Notes: a model not told the origin generated them from the sequence alone. Positions 18,964 to 27,641 are shown, counted from the first letter of the stretch. The stretch: 64,000 nucleotides of DNA from Sphingosinicella humi (GCF_003129465.1 NZ_QFFF01000002.1:248001-312000); one strand, 5' to 3'. Numbers and translations are program-made.

Positions 18964-19146
18964 ATGGAAAGGAAGAACCAAGGCAGCCAGCGTGGCCAGG
19001 GACAGCAAGGCGGTGGAAGCCATGGCGGCCAGCGTCAGCAACAGCAGCAAGGCGGCGGCCAGCGCCAGCAGGGCGGCGGTGCCGGAAGCCAGCGTGACCG
19101 CGAGCGGCACGGTGGCGGCGGCGAGCGCCAGCGCGAACGCGAATAG
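18964..19146 (+). CDS. Small Gln/Gly-rich, probably disordered stress protein
   Basis: A 60-residue protein of almost only Gln, Gly, Arg, Ser and Glu (for example GGQRQQQQQGGGQRQQGGG) with no hydrophobic segment, so probably unfolded and soluble. ATG 18964 is preferred over ATG 18949 because GAGGA at 18951-18955 stands 8 nt upstream of it. It has its own EcfG-type promoter upstream and a hairpin downstream, a complete single-gene unit. The composition recalls the small KGG-type general-stress proteins, but no KGG motif is present. The opposite strand encodes a Leu/Ala-rich frame, judged a shadow. Function unknown. Confidence 0.65.
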   Translation: MERKNQGSQRGQGQQGGGSHGGQRQQQQQGGGQRQQGGGAGSQRDRERHGGGGERQRERE

Positions 19147-19190
19147 CATCTAGACAGCTCGCACCGCCACCCGCGGGCGCAGCACAGCTC

Positions 19191-19221
19191 GGCCGCTCCT
19201 TCCGGGAGCGGCCGTCTTATT
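19191..19221 (+). terminator. Terminator of the Gln/Gly-rich gene
   Basis: GGCCGCTCC (19191-19199) pairs perfectly with GGAGCGGCC (19205-19213) around a 5-nt loop, followed by GTCTTATT. The T-run is broken, so efficiency is uncertain. It lies 45 bp after the stop codon. Confidence 0.6.
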
Positions 19222-19272
19222 GTCGATGCCAGACGCCTGCCCCCCGGCGTCCGCCGGGAGACCGGCCTGAAG

Positions 19273-19728
19273 TCAGTCGGCACTCGGGGCCAGCTGGCCG
19301 CGAATGGCGCCTTTGGGAAATTCGGCCGTCTGAACGCCGACGTAGAAGCTGGCCGGATCGGCCTGGATCTCGTCCGCCAGCGCGTCGCCGATCGAATCGC
19401 AGTCGTCGCTGTCGATATTGTCGTCCGGCGTGTCGAGCTTGACGACCGGCGAGCCCTCCTCGCCCTCGGCGCCTCGATAGATATACACGCTGGTCACATC
19501 ACCGACGCTGCGAACTTCAAGGTCGGCGCAGAGACGATCCATATCGTCATAGACGTTGATGCGGGCACGGCCCCAACCGTCCGTGTCGCCCGCCACCAGT
19601 TCGTTGTCGCCGGAAAGAACCGCCCGGAATTCGGCGGCGACCGCCGCTCCGGCCGTTCCGGCTCCGGCCAGGATAAACAGCCCCCCGAAGGCCGTCAGAA
19701 GCATGCGGCATTCTCTGTCCTTCAGCAT
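19273..19728 (-). CDS. Secreted CHRD-domain protein
   Basis: A 151-residue exported protein with an N-terminal hydrophobic signal (LLTAFGGLFILAGAGTAGAA) and one CHRD domain (AEFRAVLSGDNEL through GAIRGQLAPSAD). The CHRD fold, first seen in chordin, occurs in bacterial envelope proteins, where its function is unknown. The ATG at 19728 is chosen because AAGGAA stands 6 nt before it; the frame continues upstream without a plausible signal. Acidic residues (DTPDDNIDSDDCD) are clustered in the middle. It is a single gene between the stress peptide and pyrG. Confidence 0.8.
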   Translation of the reverse strand: MLKDRECRMLLTAFGGLFILAGAGTAGAAVAAEFRAVLSGDNELVAGDTDGWGRARINVYDDMDRLCADLEVRSVGDVTSVYIYRGAEGEEGSPVVKLDTPDDNIDSDDCDSIGDALADEIQADPASFYVGVQTAEFPKGAIRGQLAPSAD

Positions 19729-19880
19729 GTTTCGTTCCTTTCTTGGTGGGGAAGGCCGCCGCGAAAGAGCGCCGTTCGCGCGTGGCAAGGCGGCCAAAGA
19801 GGCCAAAGCCCCGAGCGCCCGATGGTTCCGGCGCCAAGCCGGGCGGCCCCGATCCGTCGATGAATGACGGACGGGCGGGC

Positions 19881-19908
19881 GCCTTACTTGGACTGCCTTA
19901 CTTGGACT
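19881..19908. repeat. 14-bp tandem duplication after pyrG
   Basis: GCCTTACTTGGACT occurs twice in direct succession (19881-19894 and 19895-19908), 28 bp downstream of the pyrG stop. It probably arose by replication slippage. Confidence 0.8.
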
Positions 19909-19935
19909 GATTGCTCATCGACCGTGGGGCCGCCC

Positions 19936-21585
19936 CTAGACCAGGCGGGACTGTTTCACCGCCGCCTCGATGAAGCTGGCGAAGAGCGGGTGCGGGTCGA
20001 ACGGCTTGCTCTTCAGCTCCGGGTGGAACTGGACGCCGACGAACCAGGGATGGTCGGGCCGCTCGACGATCTCGGGCAGCGTCCCGTCCGGGCTCATGCC
20101 GCTGAAGATAAGCCCGCCCTCTTCCAGCGCGGGCATATAATGGGCGTTGACCTCGTAGCGGTGGCGGTGGCGCTCGCTGATCTCGTCGGAGCCATAGATG
20201 GTGGCGACGTGGCTGTTGGGGCTCAGCCGGGCGCCATAGGCGCCGAGGCGCATGGTGCCGCCCAGATCGCCGCCGGCGGCGCGCTTCTCCAGCCCTTCGC
20301 GGCTCATCCACTCGGTGATCAGGCCGACGACCGGTTCCGACGCCTCGCCGAACTCGCTGGAGGTCGCCCCCTTGATCCCGGCCGTGTTCCGCGCGCCTTC
20401 GATGCAGGCCATCTGCATGCCGAGGCAGATGCCGAAGAAGGGCACCTTGCGTTCGCGCGCGAACTGGACGGAGGCGATCTTGCCCTCGCTGCCGCGCTCC
20501 CCGAATCCGCCCGGGACGAGGATGGCGTGCATCGGCTCCAGGCTGGCGGCGACCTCCGCCTCGGGATGCTCGAACATCTCGGCGTCGAGCCATTTGATGT
20601 TGACCTTCACCCGATTGGCGAGGCCGCCATGGACGAGCGCTTCGGTGAGGCTCTTATAGGCGTCGGGGAGCCCCACATATTTGCCGACGACGCCGACCGT
20701 CACCTCCCCTTCCGGATTGTCGAGGCGATCGATGATGTCGTCCCAGCGGCTAAGGTCGGGCGCCGGCGCGTCGGTGATACCGAAGGCGCGAAGCACCTCG
20801 GCGTCGAGGCCTTCGCCATGATATTGGAGCGGCACCGCATAGATGCTCTTCGCATCCAGCGCCGGGATGACCGCTTCTTTCCTGACGTTGCAGAATTGCG
20901 CGATCTTCGCCCGCTCACCCTCGGGCAGCGGGCGGTCGACGCGGCAGAGGAGGACATCCGGCTGGATGCCGAGCGAGGTGAGGTCGCGGACGCTGTGCTG
21001 GGTCGGCTTGGTCTTCAGCTCGCCGGCGGCGGCGATGTACGGGATCAGCGTCGTGTGGATGCTGACCGTGCGCTTATGGCCCGCGTCATCAGTGCCGAGG
21101 TCGTTCCTCAACTGGCGGATGGCCTCCATGAACGGGAGGCTCTCGATATCGCCGACCGTGCCGCCGATCTCGCAGATGAGGAAATCGAGATCCTCCGTAT
21201 CGGCGAGGGCGAAGTCCTTGATCTCGTTGGTGACGTGCGGGATCACCTGGACGGTGGCGCCGAGATAGTCGCCGCGCCGCTCGCGGGCGATGATGTTGGA
21301 ATAGATGCGGCCGGTGGTGATGTTGTCGCTCTGGCGCGCCGCGACGCCGGTGAAGCGCTCATAATGGCCCAGGTCGAGATCGGTCTCCGCGCCGTCGTCG
21401 GTGACGTAGACCTCGCCATGCTGATAGGGCGACATCGTCCCCGGATCGACGTTGAGATAGGGGTCGAACTTCCTGATGCGGACCTTGTAGCCGCGCGCTT
21501 GGAGAAGGGCCGCCAAGGAGGCTGCCATGAGACCTTTGCCGAGCGAGGAAACCACGCCGCCGGTGATAAAAATGAACCGCGCCAT
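19936..21585 (-). CDS. pyrG: CTP synthase
   Basis: Makes CTP from UTP, ATP and glutamine, the last step of pyrimidine nucleotide synthesis. The 549-residue protein has the N-terminal synthase P-loop [19 protein letters not shown], the metal and substrate segment [16 protein letters not shown], and a C-terminal class I glutamine amidotransferase domain with the nucleophile in [14 protein letters not shown] near residue 382 and the catalytic HPE region [16 protein letters not shown]. Length is full. It follows secG on the same strand. Confidence 0.97.
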   Translation of the reverse strand: MARFIFITGGVVSSLGKGLMAASLAALLQARGYKVRIRKFDPYLNVDPGTMSPYQHGEVYVTDDGAETDLDLGHYERFTGVAARQSDNITTGRIYSNIIARERRGDYLGATVQVIPHVTNEIKDFALADTEDLDFLICEIGGTVGDIESLPFMEAIRQLRNDLGTDDAGHKRTVSIHTTLIPYIAAAGELKTKPTQHSVRDLTSLGIQPDVLLCRVDRPLPEGERAKIAQFCNVRKEAVIPALDAKSIYAVPLQYHGEGLDAEVLRAFGITDAPAPDLSRWDDIIDRLDNPEGEVTVGVVGKYVGLPDAYKSLTEALVHGGLANRVKVNIKWLDAEMFEHPEAEVAASLEPMHAILVPGGFGERGSEGKIASVQFARERKVPFFGICLGMQMACIEGARNTAGIKGATSSEFGEASEPVVGLITEWMSREGLEKRAAGGDLGGTMRLGAYGARLSPNSHVATIYGSDEISERHRHRYEVNAHYMPALEEGGLIFSGMSPDGTLPEIVERPDHPWFVGVQFHPELKSKPFDPHPLFASFIEAAVKQSRLV

Positions 21586-21644
21586 GGGAGTTGAGGCTTA
21601 AGCGGTGCCGCGCGCAAAGGGCAAGGGCGAGAATCGCCCGGCCG

Positions 21645-21677
21645 CGAAATAATTGGGGAAAAGCCGGGCTCTTCCCC
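21645..21677 (-). terminator. Probable secG terminator
   Basis: On the minus strand GGGGAA pairs with TTCCCC (21672-21677 and 21655-21660) around an 11-nt loop, followed by AATTATTT. The short stem and broken T-run make this a modest candidate. It lies between the secG stop and the pyrG start. Confidence 0.4.
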
Positions 21678-21691
21678 GTTGTCGCAGCCCT

Positions 21692-22096
21692 TTATTCCGC
21701 CAGCGGCACGTCGCCTTGGGTGTTGCTCTGCGGCGCCTGGGCGTTGCCGGCCTGGGCGGCGACGCCGGCCAGGGGATCGCCGGTGGCGAGCGGCACGTCG
21801 GCTGGAGCCGTGGCGGGCGCCGCGGGGGCGGCCTCACGGGCAAGCGAGGTGTCGATGTCGCTGGCGCCCGAGCGGCCGACGGCGGCGAGACCGGCGAGCA
21901 CGATGGAGAGCAGCACGAACAAAGTGGCGAGGATCGCGGTGGCGCGGGTCAGGAAGTCCGCGGCGCCGCGCGCCGTCATCAGGCCCGAGGTGGAGCCGCC
22001 GACGCCGAGGCCGCCGCCTTCCGAACGCTGCATCAGGATCACGGTGACGAGCGCCGCGGCGACGAGCGTCTGGACGATGAGGAGGAAGGTGAACAT
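21692..22096 (-). CDS. secG: Preprotein translocase subunit SecG
   Basis: Small subunit of the SecYEG channel. The 134-residue protein has two transmembrane helices (FTFLLIVQTLVAAALVTVIL and AILATLFVLLSIVLAGLAAV) joined by the conserved MQRSEGGGLGVGG loop, then an Ala/Pro-rich cytosolic or periplasmic tail common in alphaproteobacteria. The ATG at 22096 gives the family start MFTFLLIVQ. It stands 85 bp downstream of tpiA, a usual neighbour of secG. Confidence 0.95.
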   Translation of the reverse strand: MFTFLLIVQTLVAAALVTVILMQRSEGGGLGVGGSTSGLMTARGAADFLTRATAILATLFVLLSIVLAGLAAVGRSGASDIDTSLAREAAPAAPATAPADVPLATGDPLAGVAAQAGNAQAPQSNTQGDVPLAE

Positions 22097-22181
22097 TGTG
22101 GCTTCGGCTTTCGGGAAAGGGTTTGAGGCCAACTAATTCAGCGACGCATCAAATTCAACCGGCAGCCCATCTTAGCAACCA

Positions 22182-22925
22182 TCAATGCGCCGCAGCGGCC
22201 TCGATGATCGGGACGAACTGGTCGGCGGTGAGACTGGCGCCGCCGACGAGCGCGCCGTCGACATGAGGCACGGCGAAGATGGCCGCCGCGTTGTCGGCCT
22301 TGACCGAGCCGCCATAGAGAATGCGGATGCGCTCGCCAAACTCGCCGAGGCGTTCGACGAGGGCTGCGCGAATGGCGGCGTGCATTTCCGCAATGTCCTC
22401 GGGCGTCGCGACGTTGCCGGTGCCGATCGCCCAGATCGGCTCATAGGCGACGACCAATTCACCGTCATGGGCCTGGTCCGGCAGAGAGCCCTCGAGTTGC
22501 GCCGTCACCACCGCGACATGGTCGCGGGCGGCGCGGTCCATCTCGGACTCGCCGACGCAGACGATGGTCTGGAGGCCATGGCGAAGGGCCGTCTCGGCCT
22601 TGGCCCGGACCTCGGCGTCGGTCTCATGCTGCTCCGCCCGCCGTTCCGAATGGCCGACGATGACCAGACGGGCATGGACCTCCTGCAGCATCGGTGCGGA
22701 AACATTGCCGGTATGGGCACCGCTCTCGGCCGAATGGACATCCTGCCCGCCGATCGGGAGGCCGCCCGATCGGGCGACGGCGGCCGCGATCAGGGTGAAG
22801 GGCGGGCAAATGGCGACGTCGACCCCGGCCGCCTCCTTGGCGGCGGCGGCGATGGCGGCGATCTCGCCCAGCTGGTTGAGATTGCCGTTCATCTTCCAAT
22901 TGCCGACGACGAGCTTGCGGTGCAC
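22182..22925 (-). CDS. tpiA: Triosephosphate isomerase
   Basis: Interconverts dihydroxyacetone phosphate and glyceraldehyde 3-phosphate. The 247-residue TIM barrel has the catalytic Lys in VVGNWKMNGN (residues 6-15), the electrophilic His in VIVGHSERR near residue 94, the catalytic Glu and flexible loop in VAYEPIWAIGTG near residue 163, and the phosphate-binding YGGSVK near residue 208. It is divergent from ppiD. Confidence 0.97.
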   Translation of the reverse strand: MHRKLVVGNWKMNGNLNQLGEIAAIAAAAKEAAGVDVAICPPFTLIAAAVARSGGLPIGGQDVHSAESGAHTGNVSAPMLQEVHARLVIVGHSERRAEQHETDAEVRAKAETALRHGLQTIVCVGESEMDRAARDHVAVVTAQLEGSLPDQAHDGELVVAYEPIWAIGTGNVATPEDIAEMHAAIRAALVERLGEFGERIRILYGGSVKADNAAAIFAVPHVDGALVGGASLTADQFVPIIEAAAAH

Positions 22926-23047
22926 TTCGATTCCCTTTCGTGAGAGGAGGCACAGCGCCTAGCAAGGGCCCAGGCGTCCGCCAAGCTTGCCGCGATCATT
23001 TGCCGATCCTATGACGTGCGGCTCATCGCATTCAGCCCGGATACTCC

Positions 23048-24994
23048 ATGCTCAAAATCTTTCGCAGCGGCACATCGTCCAAAATCCTGTTCGGTTTCCT
23101 GGGCCTCGCCCTGTTCGCGATGGTGATCACGGGCTTCGGCACGGGCGGCATGGGCCTGGGCGATCTGGGCGGCGGCCTCGGCGGCGACACCGTCGCCGAG
23201 GTAGGTAGCGCACGGATCGGTTCGACCGAGGTCGCCGATCAGGCCAACCGCCAGTTCGCGCGCATCCGGCAACAGCAGCCGGATCTCGACATGGGCGAAT
23301 TCATCCGCAGCGGCGGGCTCTCCGAGATCATCGACCAGATGGTCTCCCAGGCGGCGCTTACCGTGTTCGGGCGCGATCAGGGCCTGGTCGCCTCGAAGCG
23401 CATGATCGACGGCGAGATCGCCAGCATCCCCGCCTTCCAGAACCTCGCCGGCCAGTTCGACGTCAACAGCTTCCGCGCCGCGCTCGCCCGCGAGAATATC
23501 AGCGAAGGCCAGCTGCGCCAGGATATCGCCGGCACCCTCATTGCGCGCCAGCTGCTGCTGCCCGCCGCGGGCTCGCCCAAGGTGCCCGACGCCATGGCCC
23601 GGCAATATGCCTCGCTGCTGCTGGAGCAGCGGACCGGGAGCATCGGTGTCGTGCCGACCGAGGCGATGGGCGCGGGCACGGAGCCCACCGCCGCCGAGAT
23701 CGCCGCCTTCTACAAGGAGAATGAGGCGCGCTACACCATTCCCGAGCGGCGGGTGCTGCGCTTCGCCACCTTCGGACCCGAGCAGGTGACCGCAGCCGCG
23801 CAACCGACCGACGCCGAGATCGCCGCCTTCTACAAGGCCAATGCCGCTCGTTACGCCGCGCGCGAGACTCGTTCCCTCAGCCAGGTCGTGCTGCCCGACG
23901 AGGCCGCCGCGCGCGCCTTCGCGCAGCGCATCGCCGGGGGGATGAGCTTCGCCCAGGCGGCGACGCAGGCCGGCTTCAGCCCCGACGACGTCTCGCTCGG
24001 CGAGCAGGGCCGCGATCAGCTCGCCCAGCTTACCTCCGAAGCGGTCGCCAACGCGGCATTCTCGGCCGCCGAGGGCGCGATGACGGCGCCGACCCGCTCG
24101 CCGCTGGGCTGGCACGTCATCCGCGTGGACGCCATCACCCGCACGGAGGCCACGCCGCTGGCCGCGGCCCGGGACGAGATCGTGCAGCAGCTCGCCGCCC
24201 AGAAGCGCGAGGGAGCGCTGGCCGACCTCGTCACCCGCATCGAAGACCGCCTGGCCAAGGGCGCGACCCTGCCGGAGGTCGCCGAGGCGGAGGGACTTAC
24301 CCTGCGCGAAACCCCGCCGATCACCGCCTCGGGCATCCAGTTCGACAACCCCGACTATCGCGCACCCGAGCTGCAGCCGGTGCTGGAGACCGCCTTTGAC
24401 ATGGGCGTCGACGAGGACCCCTTGGTCGAAACCCTGGAGGAGGGACAACGCTTCGCCATCCTCGACGTCACTGAGGCCATTCCCGCAGCGCCCCCGCCGC
24501 TCGCCGAGGTCCAGGACCGGGTGAAGGCCGATCTCGTCCAGCGCCGCGCGCTCGAGAGGGCGCGCGCCGTCGCCGCCTCGATCGTCGCCAAGATCAACGG
24601 CGGGACGTCGCCCGCCCAGGCCTTCGCCGAAGCGCAGCCGCGCCTGAGCGCCCCGGAATCGGTGACCGCGCGCCGGATCGACATCGCTCGTCCGAACGAG
24701 CCGGTGCCGCCCCCGCTGGCGATGCTGTTCAGCATCACCGAAGGCAAGGCCCGCCTGCTCGCCGCGCCTAACGGCCAGGGCTGGTTCGTCGTCCACCTTC
24801 AGGAGTCGGTGCCCGGCGACGCGAGCAGTTCGCCGGGTCTGATCCAGGCCACCCGCGGACAGTTCGAAGGCATATTGGGCCAGGAATATGCCGAGCAGTT
24901 CGGTCGCTCTATCGAAGCCGGCCTGAACATCGAGCGCAACGAAGGTGCGGTCGAGCGGCTGAGGCAGCAGCTGGCCGGACCGGGCGCGGAGTAA
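23048..24994 (+). CDS. ppiD: PpiD-like membrane-anchored peptidylprolyl isomerase/chaperone
   Basis: Periplasmic folding helper of the SurA/PpiD class, held by one N-terminal transmembrane helix (residues about 13-32, ILFGFLGLALFAMVITGFG). A SurA-N-like chaperone domain follows (residues 50-200), then a parvulin rotamase domain near residues 270-365 (SLSQVVLPDE, FAQAATQAGFSPD, SPLGWHVIRVDAI). The 648-residue length matches PpiD. It precedes trpG by 25 bp and probably shares its transcript. Confidence 0.9.
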   Translation: MLKIFRSGTSSKILFGFLGLALFAMVITGFGTGGMGLGDLGGGLGGDTVAEVGSARIGSTEVADQANRQFARIRQQQPDLDMGEFIRSGGLSEIIDQMVSQAALTVFGRDQGLVASKRMIDGEIASIPAFQNLAGQFDVNSFRAALARENISEGQLRQDIAGTLIARQLLLPAAGSPKVPDAMARQYASLLLEQRTGSIGVVPTEAMGAGTEPTAAEIAAFYKENEARYTIPERRVLRFATFGPEQVTAAAQPTDAEIAAFYKANAARYAARETRSLSQVVLPDEAAARAFAQRIAGGMSFAQAATQAGFSPDDVSLGEQGRDQLAQLTSEAVANAAFSAAEGAMTAPTRSPLGWHVIRVDAITRTEATPLAAARDEIVQQLAAQKREGALADLVTRIEDRLAKGATLPEVAEAEGLTLRETPPITASGIQFDNPDYRAPELQPVLETAFDMGVDEDPLVETLEEGQRFAILDVTEAIPAAPPPLAEVQDRVKADLVQRRALERARAVAASIVAKINGGTSPAQAFAEAQPRLSAPESVTARRIDIARPNEPVPPPLAMLFSITEGKARLLAAPNGQGWFVVHLQESVPGDASSSPGLIQATRGQFEGILGQEYAEQFGRSIEAGLNIERNEGAVERLRQQLAGPGAE

Positions 24995-25019
24995 ACGGGA
25001 TCTTCCGGCGTGAAGCACG

Positions 25020-25613
25020 ATGATCCTCGTCATCGACAATTATGACAGCTTCACCTGGAACCTCGTCCATTATCTGCGCGAGCTTGGTACGGCGGTCGAG
25101 GTGGCGCGGAACGACGAAATCTCCGCCGCCGCGGCGCTCGCCAGCGACGCAAACGCATTTCTGATCTCGCCCGGGCCGGGGGCGCCCGAAGAGGCCGGAA
25201 TCTCCCTCGAATTGGTGCGGCTGTGCGCCGAGGCTCGCCGTCCGCTGCTTGGGGTCTGTCTCGGCCATCAGGCGATTGCCCACCATTTCGGCGGCAAGGT
25301 CGTCCGGGCGAAGCCGATGCACGGCAAGACATGCGCCGTGCGGCACGACGGGACGGGCGTCTTCGCCGGCCTCCCCTCCCCTTTTAGGGCGACGCGCTAT
25401 CATTCGCTGGCCGTGGCCGCGGACGCGCTACCCGACTCTCTTGCCGTCAACGCGACCGCCGAGGACGCGACCGTGCAGGGCCTTCGCCACCGCACGCTGC
25501 CGATCCACGGCGTCCAGTTCCACCCCGAGAGCATCGCCAGCGAATGCGGCCACGAACTGCTCGGAAATTTCCTACGCCTGGCGGCCGGCCCGGCGCTGGG
25601 GGTAGATGCTTGA
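25020..25613 (+). CDS. trpG: Anthranilate / aminodeoxychorismate synthase glutaminase subunit
   Basis: Class I glutamine amidotransferase that supplies ammonia to TrpE or PabB. The 197-residue protein has the start MILVIDNYDSFTWNLVHYL, the nucleophile loop LLGVCLGHQAIAHHFGG near residue 76, and the GVQFHPESIASE catalytic His/Glu near residue 168. In many sphingomonads trpE precedes and trpD and trpC follow this gene; here trpE is absent before it and lexA comes directly after. It may therefore serve folate synthesis as PabA, or pair with a distant TrpE. Confidence 0.9.
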   Translation: MILVIDNYDSFTWNLVHYLRELGTAVEVARNDEISAAAALASDANAFLISPGPGAPEEAGISLELVRLCAEARRPLLGVCLGHQAIAHHFGGKVVRAKPMHGKTCAVRHDGTGVFAGLPSPFRATRYHSLAVAADALPDSLAVNATAEDATVQGLRHRTLPIHGVQFHPESIASECGHELLGNFLRLAAGPALGVDA

Positions 25614-25652
25614 CACAGTCACACCTGTTCCTTACACGTTCCGTATACGTTC
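25610..25652 (+). promoter_or_regulatory. lexA promoter with tandem LexA operators
   Basis: TTGACA at 25610-25615 and TACACG at 25633-25638 (17-bp spacing) form a promoter. Three GTTC half-sites at 25627, 25638 and 25649 are each 11 bp apart, giving two overlapping GTTC-N7-GTTC LexA boxes that cover the -10 region. This is classic autorepression. Confidence 0.88.
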
Positions 25653-25667
25653 CATGGGGGACCGCCG

Positions 25668-26318
25668 ATGCTGACTCGCAAGCAACATGAGCTTCTCTGC
25701 TTCATCCACGATCGCCTGGTCGAAACGGGGGTGTCGCCCTCCTTCGAGGAGATGAAGGAGGCGCTGGAGCTCAAGTCCAAGTCCGGCGTCCACCGCCTCA
25801 TCTCGGCCCTGGAAGAGCGCGGCTTCATCCGTCGGCTGCCCAATCGGGCGCGGGCGCTGGAAGTGCTGCGCATGCCGGAGAAGGGCGGCGCCAACGTCGT
25901 GCCGCTGAGGGCGCCTGCCCCGCCCGCCGCGGCCAACGACGTCATGGAAATCCCGCTCCACGGCCGCATCGCCGCGGGCACGCCGATCGAGGCTTTGCAG
26001 GGCACCGAGAGCCTGTCCGTGCCGGCCGCGCTGCTCGGGCCGGGCGAACATTATGCGCTGGAAGTGTCCGGCGATTCGATGGTCGAGGAAGGCATTCTCG
26101 ACGGCGACTTCGCCCTGATCCGCAAGACCGATACGGCGCGTGACGGCGAGATCGTCGTCGCCCTGGTCAACAATGAGGAAGCGACCCTCAAGACCTTCCG
26201 CCGCGAAGGCCAGATGATCCGTCTCGACCCGGCCAATCGCAACTACGACCCGCAGCGCTACCGGCCCGAGCAAGTGGTGGTGCAGGGCCGGCTGTCGGGG
26301 CTGCTCAGACGCTATTAG
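25668..26318 (+). CDS. lexA: LexA SOS repressor
   Basis: Represses DNA-damage genes and self-cleaves when RecA filaments form. The 216-residue protein has an N-terminal winged helix ([33 protein letters not shown]), the Ala-Gly cleavage site in [11 protein letters not shown] near residue 106, the catalytic Ser in [11 protein letters not shown] near residue 137, and the Lys in [10 protein letters not shown] near residue 175. It is autoregulated by the boxes at 25627-25652; a further box stands before the radical SAM gene at 7709. Confidence 0.96.
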   Translation: MLTRKQHELLCFIHDRLVETGVSPSFEEMKEALELKSKSGVHRLISALEERGFIRRLPNRARALEVLRMPEKGGANVVPLRAPAPPAAANDVMEIPLHGRIAAGTPIEALQGTESLSVPAALLGPGEHYALEVSGDSMVEEGILDGDFALIRKTDTARDGEIVVALVNNEEATLKTFRREGQMIRLDPANRNYDPQRYRPEQVVVQGRLSGLLRRY

Positions 26319-26430
26319 AGCCATCGGCCAGCTCAGGCTGAGCTAAAGCGGCGTCATTGCCGAGGCTTCAACTCCGCCTGATAAGGGGGGGACGGCTTAT
26401 CGCCGGCTCCGCGACGATCAACGATCCTCG

Positions 26431-26781
26431 TCAGCTGAACGATTTCGGCAGGCCCGGATGCGAAGGCCCGATGGGATTCATCTGCGCCAGCAGGTCGATG
26501 CCGCTGAGCGGATCCTCGAATTCCAGCCGGGCGCGCGTGCCGTCGGTCCAGGCGACGGTCGCCAGGGTTTCCAGGCGGCCGCGCTTCAGGATGATGTCGG
26601 TGCCGACGGAGGGCAGCCGCTCGCCCGTCACCACCGCGGCGGCCGACGAAAGTTCGCGCAGCATGACCGGCATCTCTCCGGTCGTCGTCACCAGCTTGGC
26701 GCCCAGCAAGAGCCGAAAGCATGTGCCGCCCCCGATCTCGCTGTCATCGCCGACAAGGCTCAGCATCGCCTGATTGTTCAT
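26431..26781 (-). CDS. PilZ-like small protein
   Basis: A 116-residue soluble protein with the strand pattern of a PilZ barrel (GTDIILKRGRLETLATVAW, RARLEFEDPLSGIDLL). True PilZ domains bind cyclic di-GMP through RxxxR and D/NxSxxG motifs; neither is clear here, so ligand binding is doubtful. Such short degenerate PilZ proteins are common in sphingomonads. It is a single gene with a 211-bp gap upstream that holds a weak EcfG-like motif (26867-26892). Confidence 0.6.
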   Translation of the reverse strand: MNNQAMLSLVGDDSEIGGGTCFRLLLGAKLVTTTGEMPVMLRELSSAAAVVTGERLPSVGTDIILKRGRLETLATVAWTDGTRARLEFEDPLSGIDLLAQMNPIGPSHPGLPKSFS

Positions 26782-26866
26782 TCCCCACTCCCCCGAAAAT
26801 TGGTCGAGGCGGGATCTACGGTGGTATCCCTACCATCCCGTTAACCTTGCCTAAAGCGTTGGGTAA

Positions 26867-26892
26867 AACAGGTAATTTCGCCGGCATGTTCC
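26867..26892 (-). promoter_or_regulatory. Weak EcfG-like promoter candidate
   Basis: On the minus strand GGAAC (26892-26888), a 17-nt spacer, then TGTT (26870-26867) differ from the EcfG consensus at one base. It would start transcription about 80 nt before the PilZ-like gene. A chance match is quite possible. Confidence 0.3.
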
Positions 26893-26992
26893 GGGAGCGG
26901 AACGAAGCGGACATCTCCTCGCCAAATGCGCTCGACCAGCGATTCGCAACTCTCCACGCTTATCCTGCGCGGCTCAGGCTTCCAGTCCGTCG

Positions 26993-27118
26993 CTAAGCGC
27001 CCATGCCGATCAAGACCGCGAGCAGCGCGATCACGACCATGCCGATCATGATCTTGTTCGACGAGAACATCGAACCGCTTTCGAACTCTGCCTCGACCCT
27101 GTCCTTATTCTCGTCCAT
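26993..27118 (-). CDS. Small single-pass membrane protein
   Basis: A 41-residue protein: an acidic, charged N-terminus (MDENKDRVEAEFESGS) and one C-terminal transmembrane helix (IMIGMVVIALLAVLIGMGA). The ATG at 27118 is used because GAGGGGAG stands 6 nt before it; an ATG two codons upstream is possible but overlaps that site. It lies 113 bp downstream of the oxidase operon on the same strand. It could be an accessory oxidase subunit, as small one-helix subunits are usual in aa3/caa3 enzymes, but it has no recognisable subunit IV motif. Function unknown. Confidence 0.6.
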   Translation of the reverse strand: MDENKDRVEAEFESGSMFSSNKIMIGMVVIALLAVLIGMGA

Positions 27119-27230
27119 CGCCATCTCCCCTCGGGCGGAAGGCCCGATGCCTCGAGCGCACACCGGCGGACCAAACCTCCGGCGTCGGCAGTCAGAGGCG
27201 GCGCCATTATGCGCTCCGCCACCGATGCGA

Positions 27231-27641
27231 TCAATCCGGCTCGGTTTCTCTCGGTGGCGCGGTTCCCCCGAAAAGGGAATCATGACTCGCCGGCCTTTCT
27301 GGGATGAGCATGGCCGGCAGCCCCTGCCACAGCACGGCCAGGAAGGAGAGCAGGCAAAGCAGCCCGCCAGCCTTGCGCCAGAGGCCGGTGAGGTCCGCCT
27401 GCGGCGTCTCCCAGCGCGGCAGGCGTCCGGTCCAAAGGCCCCAGCCGATCCAGGCGATGGCGGCAAGGCAGATGAGCGTGGCCAGGCCGATCAGGAGGCG
27501 CGAGACGAGGCCCGCCTCCCAGGTCAGGGTGATGGCGAGGGTGGCGAGGGAATAGACCAGGCCGAGATGGGCCGACCAGATCAGCGGCCCGGCCAGGAGC
27601 ACCGACCATTTGGCAAGCGTATCGAGGCTCCGCCGCGGCAT
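27231..27641 (-). CDS. Four-helix membrane protein of the caa3 oxidase operon
   Basis: A 136-residue protein with about four hydrophobic segments (WSVLLAGPLIWSAHLGLVYS, LLIGLATLICLAAIAWIGWG, GLLCLLSFLAVLWQGLPAML) and a charged C-terminal tail. Its ATG overlaps the stop of the coxA/coxC fusion (TGATG), so translation is coupled and it should act with the oxidase. A PLIWSAHL motif with His in the first helix pair is the only notable residue pattern. No named family was recognised; it could assist assembly or be an accessory subunit. Confidence 0.75.
   Translation of the reverse strand: MPRRSLDTLAKWSVLLAGPLIWSAHLGLVYSLATLAITLTWEAGLVSRLLIGLATLICLAAIAWIGWGLWTGRLPRWETPQADLTGLWRKAGGLLCLLSFLAVLWQGLPAMLIPERPASHDSLFGGTAPPRETEPD

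Noticed and set aside
18853-19149. Leu/Ala-rich minus-strand frame opposite the Gln/Gly-rich gene
   Set aside because: CAG-rich DNA gives CTG (Leu) on the other strand; the plus strand has the promoter, ribosome site and downstream hairpin.
23009-25039. 676-codon frame on the minus strand opposite ppiD
   Set aside because: Composition is Gly/Arg/Asp-rich with no motifs, while ppiD on the plus strand has a membrane anchor and a parvulin domain.
26887-26996. 36-codon plus-strand frame (MFRERNEAD...)
   Set aside because: No Shine-Dalgarno, no partner and no recognisable sequence; overlaps a likely promoter region.
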